From positions 1 to 59,222 of the forward strand of contig CANQVM010000003.1 in NCBI GenBank assembly GCA_947627265.1: DNA of 59,222 bases. Reading direction: 5' to 3'. This document shows positions 39,794 to 50,846 of the stretch, in pieces. Source of the stretch: an uncultured Clostridia bacterium (GTDB lineage Bacteria > Bacillota > Clostridia > TANB77 > CAG-508). The notes beneath the pieces are model-generated. The model was not told the DNA's origin and did no database searches. It saw only the letters and a list, made by a program, of their open reading frames with translations. Position 1 is the first letter of the stretch; every line of letters begins with the position of its first letter. The position numbers were made by a program, and so were the translations under genes.

Positions 39794-39822
39794 TTGACAC
39801 CTAAATAAAGTGCTGATATAAT
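39794..39822 (+). promoter_or_regulatory. consensus sigma-A promoter of the Rpn/XRE operon
   Basis: TTGACA (39794-39799), 17 bases, TATAAT (39817-39822). It lies only twelve bases before the GTG start, so the leader is extremely short. Confidence 0.8.
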
Positions 39823-39834
39823 AAGGAGGAAAAA

Positions 39835-40611
39835 GTGAAGATATTTACTTATAAAGATTATTTAAAATGCATACATACATTAAGGCTAAATGCAGTTTTT
39901 AAGTTAGCAGAAGAAAAAACTAAATATAATTTAGAATCAAAAACAAATATTAATAATTATTTATCCAAAATTATTTTAGAAGATAAAAAGGAAATTGCAG
40001 AACTAATAAACACATTTTTAGAGCCAAATAGAAAAATTGAAAGTAAAAATTTAATTAATTATAGTAGAAGTTATATCGATAAAAAAATTCATACAAATGA
40101 AAAAACATTAGTATACAAATTAAAAAATAAAGAGGTATTTTTTATTATAGAGTATCAATCTATATTAGATAATACAATGCAATACAGAATTTTAAATTAT
40201 TGTATTAATATTATGCAACAAAGAACAAAAAATAATGGTTTAAATAAAGAGATTAAGCATCCGATTATAGTACCAATTATCATTTATATAGGTAATGAAA
40301 AGTGGAAAAAATCAAAGTATATTAAATGTAAACAAATTGGAGACTATATATTTGAAAACTATAAAATAAACTTAGATTATAATTTAATAGATGTAAATAA
40401 ATTATCTACAAAATTTTTGCTACAAAAAAGAAATTTATTTGGATATAGCATATTATTAGAAAAATCAAAAAATATACAAGAATTAGAAAAAAACATAGAA
40501 CTAATAATTAAAAATGTACAAAGTAAAGATGAATTAGAAAAAATACAAGATCTAATTAATTATGTACAAAATAATATATTAAACAAGGATAATAATTTGC
40601 TAAAAAATTAA
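39835..40611 (+). CDS. Rpn/YhgA-like PD-(D/E)XK nuclease family protein
   Basis: A 258-residue protein with the layout of recombination-promoting nuclease (putative transposase) proteins. It has NAVFKLAEEK near the start, the nuclease-like EVFFIIEYQSILDNTMQYRIL (listed in two parts: EVFFIIEYQS and MQYRILNYC) and PIIVPIIIYIGNEKWKKS. The E-x-Q of IEYQS fits the active site. The expected upstream aspartate is not obvious, and the family is often partly degraded. GTG start with AGGAGG. An XRE regulator follows 22 bases later, suggesting a two-gene operon. Confidence 0.75.
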   Translation: MKIFTYKDYLKCIHTLRLNAVFKLAEEKTKYNLESKTNINNYLSKIILEDKKEIAELINTFLEPNRKIESKNLINYSRSYIDKKIHTNEKTLVYKLKNKEVFFIIEYQSILDNTMQYRILNYCINIMQQRTKNNGLNKEIKHPIIVPIIIYIGNEKWKKSKYIKCKQIGDYIFENYKINLDYNLIDVNKLSTKFLLQKRNLFGYSILLEKSKNIQELEKNIELIIKNVQSKDELEKIQDLINYVQNNILNKDNNLLKN

Positions 40612-40633
40612 AATAAAGAAAGGAGAAGGATAC

Positions 40634-40981
40634 ATGGAAATTGTAGAAGCAAATATCGATTATAAGTTAATAGGGGAAAGAATAAAGGAAGCGAGAAGAA
40701 AAGCAGGAATATCACAAGAAAAGCTAGGAGAAATTATGGATGTAGCAACAGCATATATTAGTAGAGTAGAAAGAGGAAGCTCACAAGTGAACTTAAAAAG
40801 GTTATCACAAATTTCAATAGCTTTATCAACGCCAATTGAACAATTAATTAATGGAACAGCAGTAGAAAGTAAAAATTATCTAAATAAAGAGTTTCAAGAT
40901 TTATTAAATAAATGTTCAAAAGATAAACAAAAATTAATATACAATATTGCAAAAATTGTATCAGGTATAAATTTTGCGTAA
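40634..40981 (+). CDS. XRE-family helix-turn-helix regulator
   Basis: A 115-residue protein with a clear HTH_3 domain at about residues 10-65 (IGERIKEARRKAGISQEKLG, then DVATAYISRVERGSSQVNL). A short helical C-terminal extension follows. It probably regulates its own operon with the Rpn-type gene. The RBS is GGAGAAGG. Confidence 0.9.
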   Translation: MEIVEANIDYKLIGERIKEARRKAGISQEKLGEIMDVATAYISRVERGSSQVNLKRLSQISIALSTPIEQLINGTAVESKNYLNKEFQDLLNKCSKDKQKLIYNIAKIVSGINFA

Positions 40982-41061
40982 AAATGAAAAGATATTGCTT
41001 TACAAAAACAAAGAAATAGTATAAACTACATTTAATAAACAAGCAATAAAGGTGATAATAA

Positions 41062-44000
41062 ATGTATTTAAAAAGATTAGAATTACAAGGATTTAAATCC
41101 TTTGCAGATAAAACTGTATTAGAATTTATGCCAGGAATTACAAGCGTAATTGGACCAAATGGATCAGGAAAAAGTAATATATCAGACAGTATAAGATGGG
41201 TACTTCGGAGAGCAAAGTATTAAATCACTAAGAGGTGCAAAATCACAAGATTTAGTATTTGCTGGTACACAAAACAGAAAATCTTTAGGATTTGCAGAGG
41301 CATCTTTAGTTTTTGATAATTCAGATGGAATATTACCAATTGAATATACAGAGGTAACTGTAACTAGAAAAATATATCGAAGTGGAGAAACAGGATATTA
41401 TATAAATAAAGTGCCATGCAGATTAAAAGATGTTTTAGAACTGTTTATGGATACAGGAATTGGAAGAGATGGATATTCTATTATAGGACAAGGTAAAATA
41501 GATGAGATTTTAAGTAATAAATCTGAAGATAGAAGAAATATCTTTGAAGAAGCAGCAGGAATTGTAAAATACAGGGTGAGAAAACAAGAATCAGAGAAAA
41601 AATTGGAACGAACAAAACTAAATTTGCTTAGAATTAATGATATTTTAACTGAAATAGAAGCAAACATAGAACCATTAAAAATACAATCAGAAAAAGCAAA
41701 GAAATATTTAGAGTTAAAAGAAGAATTAAAAAGTATTGAAATTGGTTTATTCATATATAATATTGAAAAATATAAATCTTCTTTGGAAGAAATTGTAAAA
41801 GATGAAGAAATATATTTAGCTCAATGTAATGAAGAAGAAGGAAGATTAGAGAGAATAAAACAATTAAAAGAAGAACTAAAATCTCAGATAGATGAAATAA
41901 CAATAAAAATAGAGGAAATGTCTAATTTAGGTTTTGAAAGTCAAAAAGAAATAGAAATGCTAAACTCAGATATAAATGTAGCAAATACAAGAATATCTAA
42001 CAATAAAGAAAATAGTATGCAATATGGAAAAGAAATAGAAGAAGCAAGCAAAAGACTAGAAGAACTAAAAGGAGAAATAGAGCAAAAGCAAGAAAAAAAA
42101 GAAAAATTAAAAGAAAATAAAGAAAAATTTGAAAAAGAATTAAAAGAAAAAGAAGAAAAACTAGAAAAAATCACAAAAAAGCTATCATCAAAAGAAATAG
42201 AAATTCAAGAGTATAAGAAAAAAATAGAGGAAAATACAGACAAGCAATATGAATTGCAATCAAACATAAATACACAAAATGTAAATTATGAAAATTATGA
42301 AAAAAGACAAAAACAATTAAAAAATGAAATGACAATACATATATCAGAGCTAGATAGTACAAGACTTCAAAAAGGTGAAATTGCAAAAGGGTTCTATGAA
42401 ATTGAAAATAAAAGAAACAAAATTGCAGAATCATTAGATGAAATAAATCAAAAAAGAGAAGAGGCTGATAAAAAATTAAAAGTCTATGAAAAAGAAATTA
42501 ATAATAATCGAAGCGAAATGCAAATAAAAGAATCTAAACTTAAATTTCTAATTGAAACAGAAAAAGAAAAAGAAGGTTATATAAAAAGTGTTAAATCATT
42601 GTTAAAAGATTGCGAAAATATTAAAGAATTAGGAAAAGGTATGCATGGTGTACTTGCAAACATAATTGAAGTACCAGAACAATATCAAACAGCAATTGAA
42701 ATGTGTTTAGGAGCAAGCTTACAAAATATAGTAACAGAGACAGAAGAAGATGCTAAAAAATTAGTAGAACATTTAAGAAAGAACAACTTAGGAAGAGCAT
42801 CTTTTCTACCAATTACTTCTGTAAAAGGAAAAAAACTTGAAAAGATAAAAGGAAATGAAAAAGGAGTTATTGGAATTGCTGCTGATTTAATTAAATATGA
42901 AAAAAAATATGAATCTATAATAATGAATTTATTGGGCAGAACAGTTATTGTAGACAAAATGGAAACAGCAATTAATGTAGCAAAGAAAAATGGATATTCA
43001 TTTAGAATAATAACTATTGATGGAGATATAATTAATTCATCTGGTTCTATTACTGGTGGATCAGTAAGTAAAAAAACGGTAAACATTTTAGGAAGAAGTA
43101 AAGAAATTGAAAAATTAGAAAAAGAAGTTGCTAGACTAAAAAATAAAATACAAGAAATAGAAAAAGAAAAAATAGATTATGAAAAATCATTAGAAGATAC
43201 TTTCGAGGGTGCAAATAGTCTAGAAAAAGAATTGCAAGAAATTGATATTACATATGCAATAGAAAAACAAAAAGTAATATCAATTGAAGAAAACATTACA
43301 AAACTAGAACAAAGATTAAAAAAACTAAAAGAAGAACAAACCAATTTAGAAAAAGAAAAAGAAGAAACGATAATAAATAAACAAGAAATACAAGAAGATA
43401 TTAATAATTTAATTGAAGATACAAAAAAATTAAAACAAAAAATTAGTGAATTTGATTATTTAAATAAAGATAATCAAAAACAAGTAGATGAACTAAAACT
43501 TGATATAACTAATTTAAAAATATCAGTTACTTCCTTTGATGAAAGTGAAACATCAATAGAAGAAATACAATCAAGAATTCAGCTAGAGATTGACAATACA
43601 AATAAAACCATACAAAACAAAGAAAAACAAATAGAGCAAATGAAACAAGACAACTTTAATTTAGAAACATCTATTAAAGAAATACAAGATAAAATACAAA
43701 ACATAAAAGAAGGAGTAAAAAATAGCGGTATAAAAGTCGAAGAATTAAAAGAACAAAGAATTGAAAAAAATACAAGATTAGAAAAGCAAGAAGAAGAAAT
43801 AACTGAAAAATTTAGAGTTATTGAGGATTTGAAATCACAATTAGTAAAAATTGATATGAAAAAAACAAAAACAGAAGATGATATGAATATAATTATAGGT
43901 AAAATGTGGGAGGAATATGAGTTAACACCTAATAATGTTAACGATTATAAAAAACCAGATAATATTGCATTAACACAAAAGAAAGTTAATAGCCTAAGAA

Positions 44001-44608
44001 AAGACTTAAGGGATTTAGGTAGTATTAATATAGATTCAGTTGAAGAATATAAGTCTATGAAAGAAAGATATGATTTTATGTGTGAGCAAAGGGTAGACTT
44101 AGAGAATACAATGACAAAATTAAGAAAAATTATCAGCGATATGACAACAACTATGAAGGAACAATTTAAAAAGCAATTTGAAATAATTAATAAAAATTTT
44201 GTTGAGGTATTTAGAGAGCTATTTGGAGGAGGAAATGCTTCTTTAAAACTTGAAGATGAGGATAACATATTAGAGTGTGGAATTGATATAAATGTACAAC
44301 CACCAGGAAAAAAATTGCAAAATATGATGTTATTATCTGGAGGCGAAAAGGCATTTACAGCAATTGCATTATTATTTGCTATACTAAAAATAAATCCAGC
44401 GCCATTTTGCGTATTAGATGAAATAGAGGCAGCATTAGATGATGTTAATGTATATAGATTTGCAGAATACTTAAAAAAATTTTCAAAGGATACTCAATTT
44501 TTGGTAATTACACATAGAAAAGGTACTATGGAGTCTGCAGATACAGTATATGGAGTAACTATGGAAGAAAATGGAATATCTAAGCTATTATCGATAAAAC
44601 TTAAATAA
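41062..44608 (+). CDS. smc: chromosome segregation protein SMC, read through a CGGA site
   Basis: Skipping the C at 41206 gives a 1181-residue SMC. The N-terminal ATPase half has [11 protein letters not shown] and the Walker [10 protein letters not shown], and the site restores [16 protein letters not shown] immediately after. Two long coiled coils flank a hinge (about 505-660, with [11 protein letters not shown] and [11 protein letters not shown]). The C-terminal half has the signature [17 protein letters not shown] and Walker [13 protein letters not shown]. The site glycine is highly conserved. Zero-frame reading would stop after about 51 residues. SMC organises the chromosome with ScpAB. 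ATG follows AGGTGATAA. The usual rnc-smc linkage is absent here. Confidence 0.96.
41206..41209 (+). other. CGGA +1 site 8 (SMC, codon 49)
   Basis: CTT-CGGA-GAG, restoring RWVLGEQS. The zero frame stops four codons later. Confidence 0.97.
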
Positions 44609-44660
44609 ATTATAAAAATAGAATTTTTAATAATAAATAAAATATTGAAAAATCAAATGT

Positions 44661-44721
44661 AAAGGAGAGTTTATATTGAACTGTTACCTTAAAAGTAAAC
44701 AGTTCATATGACCTCTCCTTT
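44661..44721 (+). promoter_or_regulatory. leader hairpin with putative 11-residue leader peptide before the P-type ATPase
   Basis: AAAGGAGAG at 44661-44669 is an RBS-like box, six bases before TTG 44676. That TTG opens an 11-codon ORF (MNCYLKSKQFI, stop at 44711). The same segment folds: AAAGGAGAG pairs with CTCTCCTTT (44713-44721) and TGAACTGTT with AACAGTTCA inside. CTCTCCTTT is equally complementary to the true RBS of the ATPase (44862-44870, also AAAGGAGAG). Two mutually exclusive pairings are therefore possible, one exposing and one masking the ATPase start. It could be a leader-peptide or riboswitch-type control, or just an SMC terminator without a T-tail. Confidence 0.45.
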
Positions 44722-44876
44722 ATTAATATAAAAAAATTAAATTTGATCATTCTTAATTTTGATATAGATTCTTAGAAAAAATATTATTTTAATAGTTTTA
44801 TACATAAAAATAGTACAAGCAACATAAATTAAAAAGAGAAATATAATTTAAAAAATAATACAAAGGAGAGATAAAT

Positions 44877-47478
44877 ATGTGGGAAACTTTGAGAAAAGAA
44901 GAAGTAATAAAATTATTAAGTACAGATAGAAAAAGAGGATTAACACAAGAAGAAATAAATATAAGAAAAAATAAATACGGAAAAAATAAATTGGATGATA
45001 AGCCAAAAGAAACACTATTTAAAAAATTTATAAAGCAATTTAAAGACTTTATGATTGCAATTTTGATCATTGCATCTATAATATCTGCAGTAATTTCATA
45101 TATACAAGGAGAAAATGATTACATAGATTCAATTATAATTATTTTAATTGTAATTTTAAATGCTATTATGGGAGTAATTCAAGAAGCTAAAGCTGAAAAA
45201 TCTATACAGGCTTTAAAAGATATGACACCAACCAAAGCAAAAGTAATAAGAGAAAATGTAAGAATTCAAATAAATGCAGATGAGTTAGTTCCAGGAGACA
45301 TTATTTTATTAGAATCAGGAAGTTATGTACCAGCAGATTGCAGACTAATAGAAAGTTATAATTTAAAAGTAGAAGAATCAAGTTTAACAGGTGAAACAGA
45401 GCCAGTTTTAAAAAATGCAGATATAATTTGTAAAAAAGATATTCCTATTGGAGATAAATTAAATATGGCATTTATGGCAAGCATTGTAGTTAATGGACAT
45501 GCTAAGGCAATAGTAACAGAAACAGGAATGAATACAAAAGTTGGAAAAATTGCAAATATGATAATTCAAGAAGAATCTCCAGAGACTCCTATTCAAAAAA
45601 AGTTAGCACAAGTAGGAAAGACATTAGGAATAGTATGTTTAGCAATCTGTTTAATTGTTTTTGTAATTGGAATTATTAAAAATATTGAGCCAATGGAAAT
45701 GTTTATGACATCAGTAGGATTAGCGGTAGCAGCTATTCCAGAAGGATTACCTGCTATTGTAACAATAGTTTTATCTATTGGAGTAACTAAAATGGCAAAA
45801 AACAATAGTATTATAAGAAAATTGCCTGCAGTAGAAACTTTAGGTAGTAGTAGAGTAATTTGTTCAGATAAAACAGGAACATTAACACAAAATAAAATGA
45901 CAGTAGTAGAAACAAAATCAAAGGATCCAAATTTTACTGCAGAATTAAGTACAATGTGTACTGATTGTGATATTACATATCAAGATGGAAAGGTAAAAAT
46001 AAGTGGAGACCCAACAGAGGTAGCAATTGTTCAAAATGGTTTAAATAATCAAAAAAATAAAATAGATTTATATGCACAAATGCCAAGAATAAATGAAATA
46101 CCATTTGATTCTACAAGAAAAATGATGACAACAATCCATAAAATAGAAAACAAATATAGAATTATCACAAAAGGAGCTCCTGATGTTTTATTAGAGAAAT
46201 GTAAAATTTCATCTATAGAAAAACAAAATATACAAAGACAAAATTTACAAATGGCAGAAAAGGCACTAAGAGTAATAGCTGTAGCATATAAAGATATAGA
46301 AAAATTACCAACTAAAATTAATACGCAAAATATAGAAAATAACTTAGATTTTGTACGGACTAATTGGCATGATAGATCCACCGAGGGAAGGAGTAAAGGA
46401 AGCAATAAGAAACTGTAAAAGGGCAGGAATAAAAACAGTTATGATTACAGGTGATCATATTGAAACAGCAAAGGCAATAGCGAAAGAATTAAATATACTA
46501 GGTAAAAATGATGAGGCTATAACAGGACAAGAATTAAATAAAATGTCACAAAAATTATTAGAAGATAAAATACAAAACTATTCTGTATTTGCAAGAGTAA
46601 CACCAGAACATAAAGTAAGAATTGTAAAAGCATGGCAAAATACAGGAGCAGTAGTAGCTATGACAGGAGATGGAGTAAATGATAGTCCAGCATTAAAAAA
46701 TGCAGACATAGGAATAGCAATGGGAAAAAACGGTACAGATGTAGCAAAAAATGCATCAGATATGATATTAACAGATGATAATTTTGTAACAATTGTAGAA
46801 GCAGTAAAGCAAGGAAGAAATATATACGACAATATAAAAAAAGCAATTCATTTTTTAATTGCTACAAATATAGGAGAGATAGTAACAATTTTTATGGGGT
46901 TAATATTAGGATTTAAATCTCCATTACTAGCAATACAACTATTATGGGTAAATCTAGTAACAGATTCATTACCAGCTATAGCCATAGGATTAGAACCACC
47001 AGAAAATAACATTATGAATAGAAAGCCAATTAACAGTAAAAAAAGTATTTTTGCAGATGGACTATGGAACAAAATTATAATAGAAGGAATTATGATTGGA
47101 ATGTTAACATTAGTAGCCTTTAGTATTGGAAATAAATACTATGGTCTTGAAACGGGAAGAACAATGGCATTTATTTCAATAGGAATATTAGAACTTGTCC
47201 ACAGCTTTAATATAAAAAGTGAACAATCTATATTTAAAACTAAAATTCTAGAAAATAAATTTCTAATTTTTAGTTTTATATTAGGAGCATTTATACAAAC
47301 TATAGTAGTATTAGTACCAACATTAGCAAATATATTCCAATTAGTTCCATTAAATACAACACAATGGATTATAACATTAGTAATATCAGTTCTTCCTATA
47401 CCTATTATTGAAATACAAAAAAAGGTAAATGAAATAAAATTTGGCAAAATTATTTATACACAAAAGCAAAGAGTATAA
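44877..47478 (+). CDS. calcium-type cation P-ATPase, read through a CGGA site
   Basis: Skipping the C at 46356 gives an 866-residue P2A-type ATPase. Features in order are the N-terminal domain (LSTDRKRGLTQEE), actuator TGE in SSLTGETEPV, AAIPEGLPAIVT in the fourth helix (calcium-site PEGL), phosphorylation site CSDKTGTLTQNK, nucleotide domain with KGAPDVLL, the join DFVGLIGMIDPPREGV, then MITGDH and MTGDGVNDSPALKNADIGIAMG, and the C-terminal helices. The glycine at the site lies in the conserved GLIGMIDPPR. Zero-frame reading ends before the P-domain hinge, so no pump would result. It probably exports Ca2+. The RBS is AAAGGAGAG. Confidence 0.95.
46356..46359 (+). other. CGGA +1 site 9 (P-type ATPase, codon 494)
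   Basis: GTA-CGGA-CTA, restoring FVGLIGMIDPPR. Confidence 0.96.
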
Positions 47479-47597
47479 TAATTAAACTATAGCTCCCATT
47501 ATTTTTATAACTATGAAACAAATATATTAAAAATTTTAAAAAATAAGACTTTATTTTTTTGTATAAATAATATATAATATAAAAAAGTGAAAATAAT

Positions 47598-48275
47598 ATG
47601 GGGAAATTTATGAAAAATAAAGAGAGCAAAATATCAGGAATAATAAATTTTATTATTAAAATATTTTGGATTTTTATAATTGGCAGTGTATTTGGCTTTT
47701 TTGCAGAAATGATATATAGTACAGTTTATACAAGAACGATTGTAATTAGAAAGGGACTAATATATGGGCCATTTGTACAAGTATATGGAATGGGTGCTAT
47801 TGCATATTACTTATTAATATCAAAAGTTAAAGATCCAAAAGAAGCATTTTTCTCGGGATTAATAATGGGTGGAATTTTAGAATATGTATGCTCATTTTTT
47901 CAAGAGGTACTATTTGGAACAGTGTCATGGGATTATAGTGATTTGTTTATGAATATTAATGGAAGAACATGCATATTATACTGCTTTTATTGGGGGATTA
48001 TAGCAGTAATTTTCTTAAAATTAGTATATCCTTGGCTTGAAAAAATAATGCCATTGATTTATAAAAAAAGTGTTAGAATAATTACTATATTTTTAGTAAT
48101 ATTTATGACTTTTGATGTAACGATATCTTGTTTAGCAGCTAATCGACAAGAAAAAAGACATAAAAATGTTCCGGCTAAAAGTACACTAGATGAATTCCTA
48201 GATAATACATATCCAGATGAATTATTAGATAAAATTTATAACAACAAAACTGAAATAAAAAGCAATAGAAGATGA
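47598..48275 (+). CDS. CmpB-like putative ABC transporter permease protein
   Basis: A 225-residue membrane protein with about five helices. FGFFAEMIYS, RKGLIYGPFVQVYGMGAIAYY and LEYVCSFFQEVLFGTVSWDYSD are the hallmarks of the family labelled putative ABC-transporter type IV (CmpB). The charged C-terminal tail is cytoplasmic. The ATG at 47598 lacks a strong RBS; the ATG four codons later is an alternative. Function of the family is not established. Confidence 0.75.
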   Translation: MGKFMKNKESKISGIINFIIKIFWIFIIGSVFGFFAEMIYSTVYTRTIVIRKGLIYGPFVQVYGMGAIAYYLLISKVKDPKEAFFSGLIMGGILEYVCSFFQEVLFGTVSWDYSDLFMNINGRTCILYCFYWGIIAVIFLKLVYPWLEKIMPLIYKKSVRIITIFLVIFMTFDVTISCLAANRQEKRHKNVPAKSTLDEFLDNTYPDELLDKIYNNKTEIKSNRR

Positions 48276-48586
48276 TGAAATAAATTAATATATAGAAGAA
48301 AAAATTTCAAAGAAATTAATAATATTCTTAATGATATTAACTGATCATAATTTTGAACTAGAGAGTTTCAATTAATAGAAATTCTTTAGTTTTTTATATA
48401 ATAGGAAAGTTATACTGACATTTCCTATTATGTATAAGCAAATATAATATATATAATTTAAGACATTTTAAACTAACAATTATATAAAGAAAATTAAAAA
48501 AATTAAGACAAAAAAATAAAAATATGATATACTTAAAGTAGTTACAATTATAAAAAAAAATAGAATAAAAGTTTTAGGAGAAATTT
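48276..48586. other. intergenic region
   Basis: 311 bases. A terminator-like hairpin is at 48398-48431. The rest is AT-rich leader for the gene at 48587, whose AGGAG is well placed. No ORF of note. Confidence 0.6.
48398..48431. terminator. terminator-like hairpin
   Basis: ATAATAGGAAA and TTTCCTATTAT form an 11-bp stem. A sister hairpin with the same AATAGGAA core and loop start is at 57558-57590. Confidence 0.6.
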
Positions 48587-49036
48587 ATGGCAAAAATAGA
48601 AAATTATCCAAATGCATATAAAGAAGTCTATGTTATTTTAAACAATATGAATCCAGATGATACAAAAGCAATACCAAAATTGGTTATTAATAAAATAAAA
48701 AATAAAATGAATGAAAATTATGAATTTAAATTAGATTTAAATGTAAATTTTGAAAAACAAATACTATTAAAAGAAACTAAAATTATACTTGCATATTTAT
48801 TTCTTAACTACTGGGCAACGGATGAGCAAAGAAAAAAAATAGAGAAAAAATTTATGCAGGACATAATAAATGAAGAACAAAAAAAAAGAATATATAAGTT
48901 AGATAATTTATTAGAAAATACTCAAAATAGAAAATCTATACAAAAATTAGAAAATAAAGTGGTAGTATACAATAAAGAAAATATAATAAAAAAAATTATA
49001 AATATAATAAAAAGAATATTTACTAAAAAAAATTAA
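48587..49036 (+). CDS. protein of unknown function, 149 residues
   Basis: A small soluble, helical protein that starts MAKIENYPNAYKEVYVIL and continues with IPKLVINKIKNKMNENYEFK and ILAYLFLNYWATDEQRKKIE. The C-terminus is strongly basic. No catalytic motif is visible. It lies 60 bases before the amidoligase gene and may be in the same operon, but the role is unknown. Confidence 0.6.
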   Translation: MAKIENYPNAYKEVYVILNNMNPDDTKAIPKLVINKIKNKMNENYEFKLDLNVNFEKQILLKETKIILAYLFLNYWATDEQRKKIEKKFMQDIINEEQKKRIYKLDNLLENTQNRKSIQKLENKVVVYNKENIIKKIINIIKRIFTKKN

Positions 49037-49095
49037 TATAAAATATTATGTATTAACTGATACTAAAAATGAAGGGATTAAATTAATTTAAGAAA

Positions 49096-50828
49096 ATGGA
49101 GATTAGTGATTTACAAAAAATGATAGATGAAATTAAAGGTACAAGTTTTTTTTATTTTAATGAAATAGTTAACTTAATAAAATCAACAGGAAAAGTTGAA
49201 GAATATCTAATACCAGAAACAGCAAAAAAATTTGAATTTTCTACATATGAAATATCAAAATTAATAAAAGAAACAGGCAATATAGAAAAATATTTATTAG
49301 AAGGTCAAAAGAAAGATGATAAACATATAAGATTTAGTATAGCAAATCTTATAAAAGCAACAGGAAGGATTGAAGAATATTTAACACCAGAAAAAATTAA
49401 AAAATTTGATATTGATGATAATCAAATAAACCAATTAATAAAAGAAACAGGAAATGTAGAAAAATATTTATTAGAAGGCCAGAGTAAAGAAGATGTTGAA
49501 TCTGGTAAATTAGAATTAAGCATTATAAACATAATAAAAGCAACAGGAAAAATAGAAGAATATTTAGTTCCCGAAAAAATAGGAGAGCTATGTCTTGAAC
49601 AATCTGAAATAACTGACTTAATAAAAGAAACAGGAAATATAGAAAAATATTTATTAGAAGGCCAGAGTAAAGAAGATGTTGAATCTGGAAAATTAAAATT
49701 AACTATTGAAAATATAATTAAATCATATTTAACAGGTAGACAAAACTTATCAAAGGAAAAAATAATATTACCAAATAATATGACAATTGGAATAGAAATT
49801 GAAACTCAAGGAAATTCATCTAATTATTTATTATATTATTATATAAATATTGGTGAACAAAATTGGAATTGTAAAATGGATGGTAGCTTAATTGATGAAA
49901 AATATAAACGGAGTGGAAGTTACATCACCAATATTAACAGGAGATTTAGATAAATCATCTCAAACGATAAAAAAAGTATGCCAAAAGTTAAAAATATTAC
50001 GGTCAAAAAGCAACGAAAAAATGTGGAGGACATATACATATAGGAGGTGATTACTTAACTACTAAGGAAAGTTGGGAGAATTTAATTGAAATATGGGGAG
50101 ATTGTGAAAAAATATTATACACAATAAGCAATAAATCTGGTGAGATTCCAAGGAAAGGTATAAACGAGTTTGCCAAACCAATTTCAGGTGAGTTAGAGAA
50201 AATTTTAAATACAGGTAGTGTTGATTTACAATCAAAAGAAGATTTAACAGATTTTGTAAAAAAAGTTCAAGATGCAAATGAGGGTACTAATAAATTTTAT
50301 GATATTAATGCTAAAAGATATTATGGAATTAATTTTTTGAATTTAGGAGATGAAAAAAATACTATAGAATTTCGATTACCTAATGGAACACTAGATGAAG
50401 ATACATGGATTCAAAATATAAATTTATTTGGTGGACTTGTTAAAGCATGTGAAAATTTAGCAATGATACAAACAAAAGCAAAACAAGAAAGAACAGAAAA
50501 AGATCAAAGAATGTTAGAGCATTTTGAACAATTAAAAAATTCAGAAATAAGTCAAGAACAAAAATTAGAAGAATTATTATCAATTGTCATCCCAGAAGAA
50601 CAAAAAGAAATTTATAGAGAACGATATAGAGTAAATAGTGTATTAATCGAACAAAATCCTACAATAAAAGAGAAAATTACAAGTCAAGTTGCCAAAATTC
50701 CAATAAATGTAAAACAGATTGGAAAGAAAGTTTTTTTAGGTGCTGATTGTGTAACAGGAGAAGAATATAATAAAGAATCAGAAATTATAAAGAATAATTT
50801 AAAAGAAAATAATTTAGACAGAATTTAG
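49096..50828 (+). CDS. amidoligase with N-terminal helical repeats, read through CGGA and CGGT sites
   Basis: Skipping the C at 49909 and at 50000 gives a 576-residue protein. The first 220 residues are tandem repeats of about 30-60 residues built on LIKETGNIEKYLLEGQ and EEYLxPEKI. The second part is an amidoligase (ATP-grasp-like carboxylate-amine ligase): MTIGIEIETQG, WNCKMDGSL, then after site one KGVEVTSPILTGDLD, after site two LGQKATKKCGGHIHIGGDY, and NTIEFRLPNGT. The restored segments carry core motifs (GxExxSP and CGGHIHIGG). Such ligases form peptide-like bonds, often on unusual substrates, and the repeats suggest substrate recognition or scaffolding. The RBS is weak and distant. Confidence 0.88.
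49438..49700 (+). repeat. near-identical coding repeats in the amidoligase N-terminus
   Basis: A 70-base stretch ending in AGTAAAGAAGATGTTGAATC occurs at about 49438-49507 and again at about 49618-49687 with few differences. It encodes LIKETGN-(V/I)-EKYLLEGQ plus SKEDVESGKL. A diverged copy lies near 49260. Confidence 0.8.
49909..49912 (+). other. CGGA +1 site 10 (amidoligase, codon 272)
   Basis: AAA-CGGA-GTG, restoring YKGVEVTSPIL. The zero frame ends after about 14 codons. Confidence 0.93.
50000..50003 (+). other. CGGT +1 site 11 (amidoligase, codon 302)
   Basis: TTA-CGGT-CAA, restoring ILGQKATKKCGGHIHIGG. It lies only 91 bases after the previous site, so two +1 events are needed in quick succession. 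Confidence 0.93.
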
Positions 50829-50846
50829 ATTGAAAGGAAAATACAA

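Larger units (their letters stand above)
39309..39834. other. intergenic region
   Basis: 526 bases. A terminator lies at 39407-39441. GGAGGTGATTG at about 39606 could start a 17-codon ORF at TTG, but spacing is poor and no function is apparent. A consensus promoter for the next gene is at 39794-39822. Nothing else is supported. Confidence 0.6.

Noticed and set aside
44640..44876. Manganese (yybP-ykoY) riboswitch upstream of the P-type ATPase
   Set aside because: The conserved core of that riboswitch is not present; only the hairpin and leader ORF are visible.
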